Shown here one piece after another: positions 45,579 to 56,974 of a stretch of DNA of 64,000 nucleotides (positions are counted from its first letter, which is position 1; every line of letters begins with the position of its first letter). Origin of the DNA: Sediminibacterium sp. (GTDB lineage: Bacteria; Bacteroidota; Bacteroidia; Chitinophagales; Chitinophagaceae); the NCBI GenBank assembly GCA_030158665.1, contig JAOASM010000050.1:124001-188000 (forward strand). Direction: 5' to 3'. The notes beneath the pieces were generated by a model, which saw only the letters and a program-made list of their open reading frames with translations, did no database searches and was not told where the DNA came from. The position numbers and the translations under genes are program-made.

Positions 45579-47303
45579 TTAGTGATATAATTTTTCTAGT
45601 TCTTGATTGGTAAACTCCATTAAATTTTTAACATAATCTGGAGAGAAGTTAAACTCTAATCCCGCAGTTTGATACAATTCAGGCAATGTTTTTGTTCCTC
45701 CTAATGCCAAAGCATTCATATAGTTTTCCAATGCTTGTTTAGGATTTTTTTGGTACTGCATCCACATGCCAATCGCACCTAATTGTGCAATGCCATACTC
45801 GATATAATAAAATGGCACTTCAAATAAGTGCAATTGTCTTTGCCAACCAATCGCTCTGAATTCTTTTAAGCCTGATTGATTCAGCACCTTACAAGAAAAT
45901 TCTTTTACGATATTTTGCCACTCATTCGTTCTTTGCTCAATTGTATGTTCCGGATGTGTGTAAACCCAATGTTGAAATTTATCAATGATCGCAATCCATG
46001 GGAAAATTGTAATCGTTCTTTCTAATTGATGTTCTATTGCTCTTTTTAGATCTGCTTCTTTTTCGAAAAAAGGCTGCCAATGGTTCATACTAAATAATTC
46101 CATTGACATACTTGCCACTTCAGCAATTTCCATAGGATACTCCTTGAATGCACTTAAAGACAATTGATGTGCCAAGAATGAATGAATTGCGTGCCCCCCT
46201 TCATGTACCATGGTAGTTACATCACTCATTTGACCTGCAGCATTCATGAAAATAAATGGCGCACCTGATTCTGCCAAAGGACAATTGTATCCACCCGGCG
46301 CCTTCCCTTTTCTACTTTCTAAATCAAAATGTTTTAGTTCATTCATTTTTCTTAAGCAATCGGCAAAGAAAGGATCAATCTGTTCAAAACAAGCGACCGA
46401 TTTTTCGTACAAATCATTGCCATCTGTAAAGGGACGCAAAGGTTTAGTGCCAGCTGGCTCTGCTTCTAAGTCCCATGGCTTAAGTGCATCAACACCTAGT
46501 TTTTCTTTCTTACGTGTATATATTTTTTCAATCAAAGGCATTACATGCAGTTTAACTGCTTCGTGAAACTGGAAACAATCTTCTTTGGTATAATCAAATC
46601 GACCTAATTCCGCAAACTTGTAATCACGATAATTTTCAAAGCCAGCATTCAAGGCCACTTGATGTCTTTTTTGCACTAAGCTTGTAAATAAATCGTGCAT
46701 CGCTGCTTGGTCTTGCAAGCGTCTGGTTTGAATTTTTCGGTATACTTCTTCTCTAAAAGCACGGTCTTCATTTTCTAAAAATTGAGCCGCCTGTTGTAAA
46801 GTATATTCTTTACCACCAACCTCGATGGTCATTTTGCCAGCAATGGTACCGTATTGTTGCTGCAAAACACTTAATTCAGCTTGTATTGGAATGTTTTCTG
46901 TCCTAAATAATTCAATGCTTTTTTGAACTGATCTTAAATAAGTATGGTATTTAGCTTGATCCAGTTGAGCAGTATACGGTGAATGAATCAATTTCCTATT
47001 TAATGCGTCTGCATAAGGCTGCATTTGGGGTTGAATTTCCATGCAGAAAAAAGTAAATGCATCCTCTAAACTTTTATCTGTTGTATCGCAGGTCATTTTG
47101 ATTTGTCTCCAACACGCATCTTCGCTGATACAAGCTTCCAACTCACTTAAGTCTTTCAACCATGCTTCAAGGTTTTCAACAGAATTGATTGGTCGTTCTT
47201 TTAATTCCTTAAAAAAAGGCTCTAAACTCTCCCAATCCGTCAAAACGAAGTCTGTTGGTAGGTATTTATGGCTTAATTTTTGGATGTCTGCTGTTCTCTG
47301 CAT
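45579..47303 (-). CDS. M3-family oligoendopeptidase
   Basis: 574 residues. The zinc motif is TTMVHEGGHAIHSFL (HExxH form HEGGH), with a downstream Glu in KEYPMEIAEVASMSMELFSM. KAPGGYNCPLAESGAPFIFM is typical of the PepF/M3 family. It is cytoplasmic and degrades short peptides. It is divergent from mutL with back-to-back promoter boxes in the 59-bp gap. Confidence 0.95.
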   Translation of the reverse strand: MQRTADIQKLSHKYLPTDFVLTDWESLEPFFKELKERPINSVENLEAWLKDLSELEACISEDACWRQIKMTCDTTDKSLEDAFTFFCMEIQPQMQPYADALNRKLIHSPYTAQLDQAKYHTYLRSVQKSIELFRTENIPIQAELSVLQQQYGTIAGKMTIEVGGKEYTLQQAAQFLENEDRAFREEVYRKIQTRRLQDQAAMHDLFTSLVQKRHQVALNAGFENYRDYKFAELGRFDYTKEDCFQFHEAVKLHVMPLIEKIYTRKKEKLGVDALKPWDLEAEPAGTKPLRPFTDGNDLYEKSVACFEQIDPFFADCLRKMNELKHFDLESRKGKAPGGYNCPLAESGAPFIFMNAAGQMSDVTTMVHEGGHAIHSFLAHQLSLSAFKEYPMEIAEVASMSMELFSMNHWQPFFEKEADLKRAIEHQLERTITIFPWIAIIDKFQHWVYTHPEHTIEQRTNEWQNIVKEFSCKVLNQSGLKEFRAIGWQRQLHLFEVPFYYIEYGIAQLGAIGMWMQYQKNPKQALENYMNALALGGTKTLPELYQTAGLEFNFSPDYVKNLMEFTNQELEKLYH

Positions 47304-47322
47304 AAGGTTCGTTATTAAGACG

Positions 47323-47330
47323 CAAATTTA
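47323..47330 (-). promoter_or_regulatory. -7 box of the M3 peptidase gene (TAAATTTG on minus)
   Basis: An exact TAnnTTTG on the minus strand, 19 nt before the ATG at 47303, directly adjacent to the mutL box on the other strand. Confidence 0.5.
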
Positions 47331-47331
47331 C

Positions 47332-47339
47332 TACTTTTA
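47332..47339 (+). promoter_or_regulatory. Putative -7 box of mutL (TACTTTTA)
   Basis: Seven of eight matches to TAnnTTTG, 23 nt before the GTG start of mutL. Confidence 0.35.
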
Positions 47340-47362
47340 CACACTTTAAAATTGTTAAATAA

Positions 47363-49195
47363 GTGGCCGAAACAATTCATTTACTTCCTGATCATATTGC
47401 CAATCAAATTGCGGCAGGCGAAGTCATACAAAGACCAGCCAGTGCAGTTAAGGAATTATTGGAAAATGCAGTAGATGCGGAAGCCACAGAAATTCGTTTA
47501 ATCATTAACGAAGCGGGTAAATCACTTATCCAGGTCATTGACAATGGCAAGGGTATGTCTGAAAAAGACGCACAAAACGCTTTTGCTAGACATGCTACAA
47601 GTAAAATCAGTGTCATTGAAGATTTGTTTGAGATACGCACGATGGGATTCAGAGGCGAGGCATTAGCCTCCATTGCCGCCGTTGCACAAGTACAACTTAA
47701 AACAAGAAGAGCAGAAGACGAAGTAGGTGTAGAAGTGTCACTTGAAAATAGTAAAGTAATTTCTACCTCACCTGTGGCAGCACCAGTGGGTACTAGCATT
47801 AGTATGAAAAATTTGTTTTTCAACGTGCCTGCGAGAAGGAATTTTTTGAAAAGTAACTCTGCAGAACTTAAACATATACTTGAAGAATTTACAAGAGTCG
47901 CATTGGCATTTCCTGAAATATATTTTAATTTAAATAACAATGGCCAAGAAGTCTACCATTGGGAAGGTGGCAGCTTTAAACAAAGAGCCATTCAGGTTTT
48001 AGGCAATAGTTATCAAAGCAAATTAGTGACGGTAGGTGAACATACAGATTACCTGACCATCTCTGGATTTGTAGGAAAGCCAGAAACAGCGAAGAAAACA
48101 AGAAGCGATCAATACTTTTTTGTCAATAGAAGATTTATTAAGAGTGCTTATTTGCATCATGCAATCGCCAACGCTTTTGAAGGATTAATTGCAAAGGATA
48201 GTTTTCCAAGTTATATTTTATACATCGATGTAGATCCTTCGAAAGTGGACATCAATGTCCATCCAACCAAGCAAGAAATCAAATTTGAAGATGATAAGAT
48301 CATCTATGCATTTGTTCAAGCAGCTGTAAAACACGCACTGGCTCAGTTTAGCATTGCACCTTCTTTGGACTTTTCTCTTGATGCCAATATTCAGCAGTTA
48401 GATGCCATTCAGAAACCATTTACAGAGGGACAGGTAAATGAGACTTCAAGAAAGTCTTTGTATGAAGGGTTTACGCAAAAGAACCAGGCACATTTTATTC
48501 CAAGATCTGATCAGGCTGGGCAACAGGATTGGAAAAGTTTCTTCACAGAAATGCCAACTGCCAATCAAGAATTCATCGTGAAGTCTTCTTCTATGGGTTT
48601 ATACAAAGAAGACGAATCCTTGTCTGTTCCCGAAGATGCTTTTTTAATGCAACTGCATCAGACCTATATTATCGCACCTACTAAGAGCGGGCTCATTATC
48701 ATTCATCAGCAATTAGCACATGAAAGAGTCTTGTATGAGAAGTATCAAAAAGCAAGTATGCAGCCACACGCAACACAGAAAAGTTTATTTCCTGTTGTGT
48801 TGGAGTTGAGTGCAAGTGACGCTGTATTGCTTGAAGAGATGATCGAGGACCTAGCCAATATAGGATATGAAATAGAAGCCTTCGGACAAAATAGTTTTAT
48901 CATACAAGGCATTCCAGCAGACGTACTGGCTGGCAATGAAAAAAACGCCATTGAACTTTTACTAGAACAGTTCAAACATTTTAGTGCTGATTTAAAATTC
49001 AGTAAGAGAGAGAAATTAATTCGATGCATGGCGCGTCAAATGGCCATTAAAGCAGGTCAAAACTTAGGACAAAAGGAAATGCACGGATTGATTGAATCAC
49101 TCAGTGAATGTGATATCCCTAATACCACGGCATCTGGTGCACCCACCTTCATTGAGTTCAATGAAGATTATTTAGATCGATTATTTAGTAAGTAA
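47363..49195 (+). CDS. mutL: DNA mismatch repair protein MutL
   Basis: 610 residues from a GTG at 47363. The GHKL ATPase N-terminus has IAAGEVIQRPASAVKELLEN, QVIDNGKGMSEKDAQNAFAR, ATSKI and TMGFRGEALASIAAVAQV. The MutL transducer domain has DQYFFVNRRFI and VDINVHPTKQEIKFEDD. The C-terminal dimerisation/endonuclease domain starts near residue 415. It matches mismatch repair with MutS, which is not in this window. It is convergent with dacB, with only 1 bp between. Confidence 0.97.
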   Translation: MAETIHLLPDHIANQIAAGEVIQRPASAVKELLENAVDAEATEIRLIINEAGKSLIQVIDNGKGMSEKDAQNAFARHATSKISVIEDLFEIRTMGFRGEALASIAAVAQVQLKTRRAEDEVGVEVSLENSKVISTSPVAAPVGTSISMKNLFFNVPARRNFLKSNSAELKHILEEFTRVALAFPEIYFNLNNNGQEVYHWEGGSFKQRAIQVLGNSYQSKLVTVGEHTDYLTISGFVGKPETAKKTRSDQYFFVNRRFIKSAYLHHAIANAFEGLIAKDSFPSYILYIDVDPSKVDINVHPTKQEIKFEDDKIIYAFVQAAVKHALAQFSIAPSLDFSLDANIQQLDAIQKPFTEGQVNETSRKSLYEGFTQKNQAHFIPRSDQAGQQDWKSFFTEMPTANQEFIVKSSSMGLYKEDESLSVPEDAFLMQLHQTYIIAPTKSGLIIIHQQLAHERVLYEKYQKASMQPHATQKSLFPVVLELSASDAVLLEEMIEDLANIGYEIEAFGQNSFIIQGIPADVLAGNEKNAIELLLEQFKHFSADLKFSKREKLIRCMARQMAIKAGQNLGQKEMHGLIESLSECDIPNTTASGAPTFIEFNEDYLDRLFSK

Positions 49196-49196
49196 A

Positions 49197-50531
49197 TTAT
49201 AACCCTTTAGTAACGCTAGTTAGATATGTTTCAACTGCCCTTCTAACTTGTGCGCTTGACGGACTCATATGATTAGCAACCAAAACAGAAAAATATAATT
49301 TTTGCTTTTTGGGCGTGTAGATAAACCCACTTAAAGCTACTTGTCCTCCCAAAGTACCAGTTTTAGCATAGATTGTTCCTGGGAAATTTTTATAATAGGA
49401 AGCAATCGTTCCTTCTCCCCCTTTTTCAAATATATTTTTTACGCGCTCTTCTCCGAATTTAGTTTGCATCTGTTGCAAGATAGCTACATAGTTTTCTGGC
49501 GTATTTAAATTATACCTACTCAATCCACTCCCATCTACCCAGCGCATACGTTGTGGAAAATCAGCAAATAATAATTTCTTTGTGCTGTCAATCAATGCCG
49601 CGTCATCCATCCTGCCCAATAATTGCTCGCTTGCCATCAATACAATTTGATCTGCATAAAAATTGTCACTTCGCAACATCATTATTTTTAGTAAGCTATC
49701 TGTTGGAATGGTCTTTAAAGTCTTGAAAGATTTTAAAGTGATATCGTTTAATGCACTAATATTTTTACTCAAGCTGTCCTTTAAAATTGCAAGAACTTGT
49801 TTGGTATCATAAACGAAAGGGACCTGAAAATATTTTTTTGTGTTATTTTGTTCAAGTGTAAAAAAACTATTTTCATTTTTAGCCCTTGTCCAATCCTTCC
49901 CAATTGTCAATGAAGGATCTGCGGCTTGTTGCATAAAAAAATAGAACGGCTTGATGTTTATTTTTTTTTGATCCTGATAAAAATGAACCACATTGCCAAA
50001 AATGGGCATTCTAGCTCGCTCAGGTTGATAGTCTTCCGCATAATCATTCCAAGACCAGCCATCACCAAATCTTTCGAAACGATCTCCTTTAAGCTCTACT
50101 GCAATTGCGACATGCTTTTTTGTATTTTTAATCAGCTCAACTATAGGTTGGTAGCTAAATTCAGGATGCAAGAAACTCGGATCACCTTGAGGTACTAAGA
50201 AAATCGTATCCTTATTTTCTGCCATCTTCCAACCCGGCAAAGAATCGCCTAAAAACTGTAAACCTAAATAGGTTGCTAAAATTTTGGTGTTACTTGCAGG
50301 CGTGAAATAATGATCACTCTGGTATTTTGTGAGCCACTGCCCCTTTGTATCATTGTATATGGCGATGCCGATATGTGCACCCTTGACTGCTTCAGAAGAT
50401 AATAATGTTTTTTGCGCTTGACGAACTGAACAAGCACTTAATACCATTGCAATTGCTGCAACAATAAATAATATTTTAAACCAATTTTCAAACTTAAATG
50501 TTGCTATTCTCTTTCTAATGCTCTTAGCCAT
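49197..50531 (-). CDS. dacB: D-alanyl-D-alanine carboxypeptidase/endopeptidase (S13, PBP4-like)
   Basis: 444 residues. An N-terminal helix with lipobox LSAC (Cys34) suggests a lipoprotein. The catalytic Ser-x-x-Lys is FTPASNTK (Ser80), the second motif is RWVDGSGLSRYN, and the KTG box is IYAKTGTLGGQVAL. It trims peptidoglycan cross-links in the periplasm. The start overlaps the end of the arginase-family gene by 28 bp. A later start is possible but would remove the membrane signal. Confidence 0.92.
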   Translation of the reverse strand: MAKSIRKRIATFKFENWFKILFIVAAIAMVLSACSVRQAQKTLLSSEAVKGAHIGIAIYNDTKGQWLTKYQSDHYFTPASNTKILATYLGLQFLGDSLPGWKMAENKDTIFLVPQGDPSFLHPEFSYQPIVELIKNTKKHVAIAVELKGDRFERFGDGWSWNDYAEDYQPERARMPIFGNVVHFYQDQKKINIKPFYFFMQQAADPSLTIGKDWTRAKNENSFFTLEQNNTKKYFQVPFVYDTKQVLAILKDSLSKNISALNDITLKSFKTLKTIPTDSLLKIMMLRSDNFYADQIVLMASEQLLGRMDDAALIDSTKKLLFADFPQRMRWVDGSGLSRYNLNTPENYVAILQQMQTKFGEERVKNIFEKGGEGTIASYYKNFPGTIYAKTGTLGGQVALSGFIYTPKKQKLYFSVLVANHMSPSSAQVRRAVETYLTSVTKGL

Positions 50532-51637
50532 CTTTCTGGAATTTCGTTATTGGAAGCTACTAAATAATCCTTGTAACTACAAGGCATCCATTCTTCATTA
50601 TGCAGTTTCATCCACCATCTGCCTGTACTTTTACTTTGTAAAAATTGTGTGTCGATATCTGAAAAAGCAATTTGAAATTCTTTAAAACGATCTAACGCAG
50701 TTAATGGTGCTTCTTTTTTCCCACGATGTACCCCATCAATGATATACCAGATCATTTGTGCCATTTGGATCGCCGTTAAGCCATGGTGGTCTAGTTCTGC
50801 CTGGTAGCCAAACAAACCAATAGAACTTGTTTTCCAACTCATCCCTGCATACTGCATCAATACACAAGCTTCTTCTCCATTAAAACCATTAGGCGTAATG
50901 ACATTGGCAGGTGCTTGAGCATGTTGTATGGCACTGATATCAAAACTCATCATATGACTATCTCTAATCACCGGCTCCATCTCTTCAATACTTTCACGAA
51001 CTACCCCCAATCTAAAACAGTCAAACCTTAACTTATCAATTGTTTCAAGCATATGCGGATGCATGAAATAACTTTGAAATCCAATATGTGCATAATGGTT
51101 TAAATGATTCGGCAAGCCTGTAAATAATTCTTCTAAAAAATGATCTGATGGCAATCTCGCTTCTAAATCAAGATCTATTTTTGCATCAGCGACCACCGCA
51201 TTCACTAAAGTTGGGATAGCCGTATACGCATGATATTGCGGAAGAGTAAGATCATGAGAGCCCCCCATAATCACCACTTTTTTATTTTGTAGTATCAGTT
51301 CGGCAATCACTGTTCTCAATGCAGCATAGCTGTCTTGAATAGACTGACCTAATTTCACATTTCCAATATCGGCAATAGTGACTTGAGCATGCCAATAATA
51401 TAGATTGTACAATGCCGCTCGAACTGCATTGGCAGCTTCAAAACCATTTAATGCAAATCCTGCACCCCTACATTCTCCTGCACCAATTAAAACAATATCG
51501 GCATCGGTGATATCAGGCAGTTGATCTTCGTAAGACTTTATATGCTTACCGAGCTGCGTATCACGATAGCCTTCGTCTTTTGATAAGAAAGAAAGGTTAA
51601 TGGGTTCAACAAAATCTTGAATAGAGGACAATGACAT
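50504..51637 (-). CDS. Arginase/formimidoylglutamase-family protein with altered metal ligands
   Basis: 377 residues of the ureohydrolase fold. The motifs are VIMGGSHDLTLPQYHAY, VVADAKIDLDLEAR and MMSFDISAIQHAQAP. Compared with canonical GGDH, DAHxD and DxDxxDP, the ligand His in the second motif is Lys and the second Asp of the third is Ser. Bacteroidota relatives are often annotated as formimidoylglutamase. No other histidine-utilisation or arginine-catabolism genes are near, so the substrate is uncertain. Confidence 0.8.
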   Translation of the reverse strand: MSLSSIQDFVEPINLSFLSKDEGYRDTQLGKHIKSYEDQLPDITDADIVLIGAGECRGAGFALNGFEAANAVRAALYNLYYWHAQVTIADIGNVKLGQSIQDSYAALRTVIAELILQNKKVVIMGGSHDLTLPQYHAYTAIPTLVNAVVADAKIDLDLEARLPSDHFLEELFTGLPNHLNHYAHIGFQSYFMHPHMLETIDKLRFDCFRLGVVRESIEEMEPVIRDSHMMSFDISAIQHAQAPANVITPNGFNGEEACVLMQYAGMSWKTSSIGLFGYQAELDHHGLTAIQMAQMIWYIIDGVHRGKKEAPLTALDRFKEFQIAFSDIDTQFLQSKSTGRWWMKLHNEEWMPCSYKDYLVASNNEIPERWLRALERE

Positions 51638-51697
51638 GGGCTAATATTATCTACAAATACTAACGTAAATTTTACCCAAACATTGCGTAATGGAGGA

Positions 51698-52396
51698 TTA
51701 ATCTTGGAATTTATAGCCTACACCCCTCATTGAAATAAAGTGTTTTGGGTGCTTTGGGTCGATTTCGAAGTACTTTCTAAAGTTGAGAATAAAATTGTCG
51801 ATGGTTCTTGTATTGGGAAATACCTGATAGCCCCATACCAATTGTAGAATCTTTTCCCTTGTAACAACGGTATGCTTATGTTCAATAAGTAATTTTAATA
51901 ACAATAACTCTCTTTTAGTAAGAGTGATTTTTTGCCCTGAAGCAAGCAGTACCTCTGAAGCATTGAAATCAATGCTGTGCCCTTGAAATTGATAACGTTC
52001 AATTTGAGGTGTAGTATTGGCCTGTAAAGAATGCTTCTGTATCATTTTTGCAACCCTCAAAAGCAATTCCTCCAAGTTAAACGGCTTGGTCAAATAGTCG
52101 TCCGCCCCTAGCTTCAATCCTTGTACCCTATTAGCGCTAGTATTTTTTGCACTAAGAATCAAAATGGGGGTTTGATTGTTATTCAATCGCATCCTTTCTG
52201 TAATACTATACCCGTCTAAAGAGGGCAACATAATATCTAAAATTACAAGGTCATAATGAGCAGACTGTATTTGTTTTAAAGCCACTTGCCCATCATAAGC
52301 AGAATCCACCTCATAGCCTTCCATCTCTAAATTTAGCTTTAATGCTTCATGAAGATGTTCTTCGTCTTCCACCAGTAAAATACTATATTTCTGCAT
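51698..52396 (-). CDS. OmpR-family response regulator
   Basis: 232 residues. The receiver domain has the phosphoacceptor Asp54 in DLVILDIMLPSLDGY, acidic pair DE at 11-12 and Lys in DDYLTKPFNLEELL. The C-terminal winged helix ends TIDNFILNFRKYFEIDPKHP and FISMRGVGYKFQD. It is 2 bp downstream of its histidine kinase. The target genes are unknown. Confidence 0.95.
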   Translation of the reverse strand: MQKYSILLVEDEEHLHEALKLNLEMEGYEVDSAYDGQVALKQIQSAHYDLVILDIMLPSLDGYSITERMRLNNNQTPILILSAKNTSANRVQGLKLGADDYLTKPFNLEELLLRVAKMIQKHSLQANTTPQIERYQFQGHSIDFNASEVLLASGQKITLTKRELLLLKLLIEHKHTVVTREKILQLVWGYQVFPNTRTIDNFILNFRKYFEIDPKHPKHFISMRGVGYKFQD

Positions 52397-52398
52397 GT

Positions 52399-53379
52399 TT
52401 AATCTGCCTTAAGTTGGACTACGAAAATAGTTCCTTTAGGTTGATTTGGTTGAATGAAAATCGAACCTGAATGAAATGTGACAATTTTTTTACACAAATA
52501 CAATCCCAAACCTGTTCCCTTGGTTGTTCTAGTTTGCTCTGCACCCACTCTGTAAAATTTGTCAAACACTTTTGTTCTTTCCTCTAGTGCAATACCAACC
52601 CCTTCGTCTTTGACAGCCAACTCAATTTCTTTGCCAGACGAATGTAAGTCTATAAAAATGGGAGATCCCGGGTCTGCATATTTGTTAGCGTTATCTAAAA
52701 GATTATTGATCATCAATTGCAATAATAATGGTTCTCCATGCATTTGAATATTGGCATCAATTGAACTAATACATTTTCGATTTGCATATCTTTCTTCAAA
52801 GGATTGCACACATTGAACAGTAATGGCTGTCAGATCTACCATTTGCTTATTTGTTTCATATTGGCCCATATCCAATTGAGAGGCCAATAAAATATTATTA
52901 CACAAAGCGTCTAATCGCTTAGTCTCTTTGAGGGTATTTTGAATTAAATGCTGCTGTTGTTCAGGCTTTAAATCTCTTTTAACGATAGTCTCTAAATTCA
53001 ATTGCGTGACAGCAATGGGTGTCTTGAGTTCATGCGTTACTGCCATCATGAAATTTTGTTGTAGCGTCGAATACTTTAATTGTTTCAATAAAGAACGGTA
53101 AACATAAATGGCACCTAAAAAGAATAGCATTAAAAAGGTTAAGCCTTCACCGATATATTGTTTTGTTTTTCTAGCAGCAAATGCTTCAATGGTTGCAATA
53201 TGTTGTTTATCAACTTCGCCCTTTGCTATAAGTGTTTCAATTTTTGTTGCTGTCAATAATTCGTTTTGCTTAACCAATGCAACATACCACCAGATAAAAG
53301 CAGCTACCATATAGGTTAGGAATAACCAATAAATAATTCTAACCCATACTAACTTTGAGATGGAAATAGGCGTTCTCAT
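52399..53379 (-). CDS. Sensor histidine kinase
   Basis: 326 residues. Two membrane helices (residues ~13-35 and ~79-96) enclose a short periplasmic loop. The H-box is MMAVTHELKTPIAVTQLNLE (His116). The catalytic domain has LMINNLLDNANKYADPG, VKDEGVGIALEER and TKGTGLGLYLCKKIV. It partners with the response regulator directly downstream. It lies 1 bp after gldH, which ties it to the yicC-gldH operon. The signal is unknown. Confidence 0.95.
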   Translation of the reverse strand: MRTPISISKLVWVRIIYWLFLTYMVAAFIWWYVALVKQNELLTATKIETLIAKGEVDKQHIATIEAFAARKTKQYIGEGLTFLMLFFLGAIYVYRSLLKQLKYSTLQQNFMMAVTHELKTPIAVTQLNLETIVKRDLKPEQQQHLIQNTLKETKRLDALCNNILLASQLDMGQYETNKQMVDLTAITVQCVQSFEERYANRKCISSIDANIQMHGEPLLLQLMINNLLDNANKYADPGSPIFIDLHSSGKEIELAVKDEGVGIALEERTKVFDKFYRVGAEQTRTTKGTGLGLYLCKKIVTFHSGSIFIQPNQPKGTIFVVQLKAD

Positions 53380-53380
53380 T

Positions 53381-53854
53381 TTATAAAGTAGCTTTTTCTA
53401 TTCGAATGCCAGTAGATAAAATATTTTGTAATGGATCTTCACGCATAGTGTGCTTGATGGTAAACGCATTCAGACCATATTTTAATTTTACTGGCTTTGA
53501 ATATAAAGGAATACGCTGATCATAAATATCATCCATGCCAGTCCCTAACCAACCTTTTTGATCGTCGGCCAAATTTAAATTGAACGCTTGAGTTTGAGTT
53601 TGTTCACCTGCACTGCTATGACTAAGTTCTACCCAAATGTTTTTATAATGATACGCATTGTGGTGCCTAATCACAAAGATAACCTTATACACACTATTGG
53701 TATCGGTGATATTGAATAGATATTTTTCTGGCTTTGCACTAGACCACTGATGATCTGGATGAATTGTATTTTGTTCAGACAAGGGCATTGTTTGACAAGC
53801 CACTATGCTCATTACAAAACAGACACCAAATACGATACTAAAATACTTACCCAT
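53381..53854 (-). CDS. gldH: Gliding-motility lipoprotein GldH
   Basis: 157 residues. The lipoprotein signal ends MSIVAC (Cys20). The mature protein shows GldH features: KPEKYLFNITDTNSVYKVIF, YHYKNIWVELSHSS, KGWLGTGMDDIYDQRIPLY and TMREDPLQNILSTGIRIEKA. GldH is needed for gliding in Flavobacterium. Its start directly abuts the yicC stop, and it is followed by the two-component genes on the same strand. Confidence 0.87.
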   Translation of the reverse strand: MGKYFSIVFGVCFVMSIVACQTMPLSEQNTIHPDHQWSSAKPEKYLFNITDTNSVYKVIFVIRHHNAYHYKNIWVELSHSSAGEQTQTQAFNLNLADDQKGWLGTGMDDIYDQRIPLYSKPVKLKYGLNAFTIKHTMREDPLQNILSTGIRIEKATL

Positions 53855-54730
53855 TTATAATACGTTTAAGATTTGTTCTTTAGCTTTTTCTAATTCGTCT
53901 TTCATTACAATGACTGCTTTTTGAATATCAACATCATTGGCCTTGGAACCAGTGGTATTGATCTCTCTACCCATTTCTTGTAATACGAAAGAAAGTTTTT
54001 TACCTTTATTAGGGTCTTTTTCTGCAAGGATAGACTTAAAATAAGCGCAATGATTGGTCAAACGTACACGCTCTTCGGAAATGTCAATTTTTTCGATATA
54101 GTAAATCAATTCTTGTTCTAAACGATTGTTGTCATATTTATCTGGACCTACGTTTTGTTCTAATAATTTAATCAAGCCCTCTTTTATTTTTGTTCTTCTA
54201 TTCGGCTCAATCACCGCGATAACGGCTTGCTGTGCTTCAATTGCTGCAACGCGCTCTAGCAAATCTAGTTCAATCGATTTTCCTTCCTCTTTTCTATGCA
54301 GATTCAATAAATCAATCGCTTGTTTTAATAAACCAAAAATTGCCTGCTTCTCTTCATCAGACAATACTTCATTTGTAGAAGAAACAACATCTGGCATTTT
54401 CAATAAAGTACTCAAAATATTTTCCTTGCCAATGCCTAGCTCATCCGCTAACTCAACAATTGGTTGATAATAAGATCTCGCTAATTCTTTATTGATATTC
54501 ACCGGCTTTGATGCACCATTTGATCTTACCGCAATGGAACACTCAACACTACCTCTAAACAAGTGCTCATTTAATGTATTTCTAATTTCTACTTCAATAG
54601 GTTTTAATAAAGAAGGGATATTTAAACGAACATCAAATTGCTTTCCGTTTAAAGACTTGACTTCCACCAAAAGTGTTTTATCATTAAATGCCATTTCTGC
54701 CCTTCCATAACCCGTCATTGAATACAACAT
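53855..54730 (-). CDS. YicC/YloC-family endoribonuclease
   Basis: 291 residues. The conserved N-terminus MLYSMTGYGRAEM and the C-terminal KLSFVLQEMGREINTTGSKA are hallmarks of the YicC family, shown in other bacteria to be RNA endonucleases. It is the first gene of yicC-gldH-kinase-regulator. A promoter box TATCTTTA lies upstream on the minus strand. Confidence 0.93.
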   Translation of the reverse strand: MLYSMTGYGRAEMAFNDKTLLVEVKSLNGKQFDVRLNIPSLLKPIEVEIRNTLNEHLFRGSVECSIAVRSNGASKPVNINKELARSYYQPIVELADELGIGKENILSTLLKMPDVVSSTNEVLSDEEKQAIFGLLKQAIDLLNLHRKEEGKSIELDLLERVAAIEAQQAVIAVIEPNRRTKIKEGLIKLLEQNVGPDKYDNNRLEQELIYYIEKIDISEERVRLTNHCAYFKSILAEKDPNKGKKLSFVLQEMGREINTTGSKANDVDIQKAVIVMKDELEKAKEQILNVL

Positions 54731-54752
54731 AAGTATACCATTATTTAGTCCA

Positions 54753-54760
54753 TAAAGATA
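54753..54760 (-). promoter_or_regulatory. Putative -7 box of yicC (TATCTTTA on minus)
   Basis: Seven of eight matches to TAnnTTTG, 22 nt before the yicC ATG, in the divergent gap with ligA. Confidence 0.4.
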
Positions 54761-54771
54761 TTAAATAATGA

Positions 54772-54802
54772 GCTTGCAAGCGCTAAAGTTTGTACTTTAG
54801 CG
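54772..54802. promoter_or_regulatory. Overlapping palindromes upstream of ligA
   Basis: GCTTGCAAGC (54772-54781) is directly joined to CGCTAAAGT-TTGT-ACTTTAGCG (54781-54802, perfect 9-bp arms). The second contains TACTTTAG, a poor -7 candidate, 15 nt before the ligA start. It may be an operator. Confidence 0.4.
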
Positions 54803-54812
54803 AAGATTTTAA

Positions 54813-56917
<2,105 letters not shown>

Positions 56918-56937
56918 CTATACGCTTATGATTTTTC

Positions 56938-56964
56938 CAAAGCCCCCCATAAAGGAGGGCTTTG
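56938..56964. terminator. Weak bidirectional terminator between ligA and asd
   Basis: The stem CAAAGCCC/GGGCTTTG has an imperfect GC-rich top and is followed on the plus strand by TTTGAGTT. The T-tract is poor in both directions, so the call is moderate. Confidence 0.5.
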
Positions 56965-56974
56965 TTTGAGTTAA

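Noticed and set aside
47404..47940. 178-codon frame antisense to the mutL N-terminus
   Set aside because: Fully inside the conserved ATPase coding region; its composition is the reverse of MutL codons.
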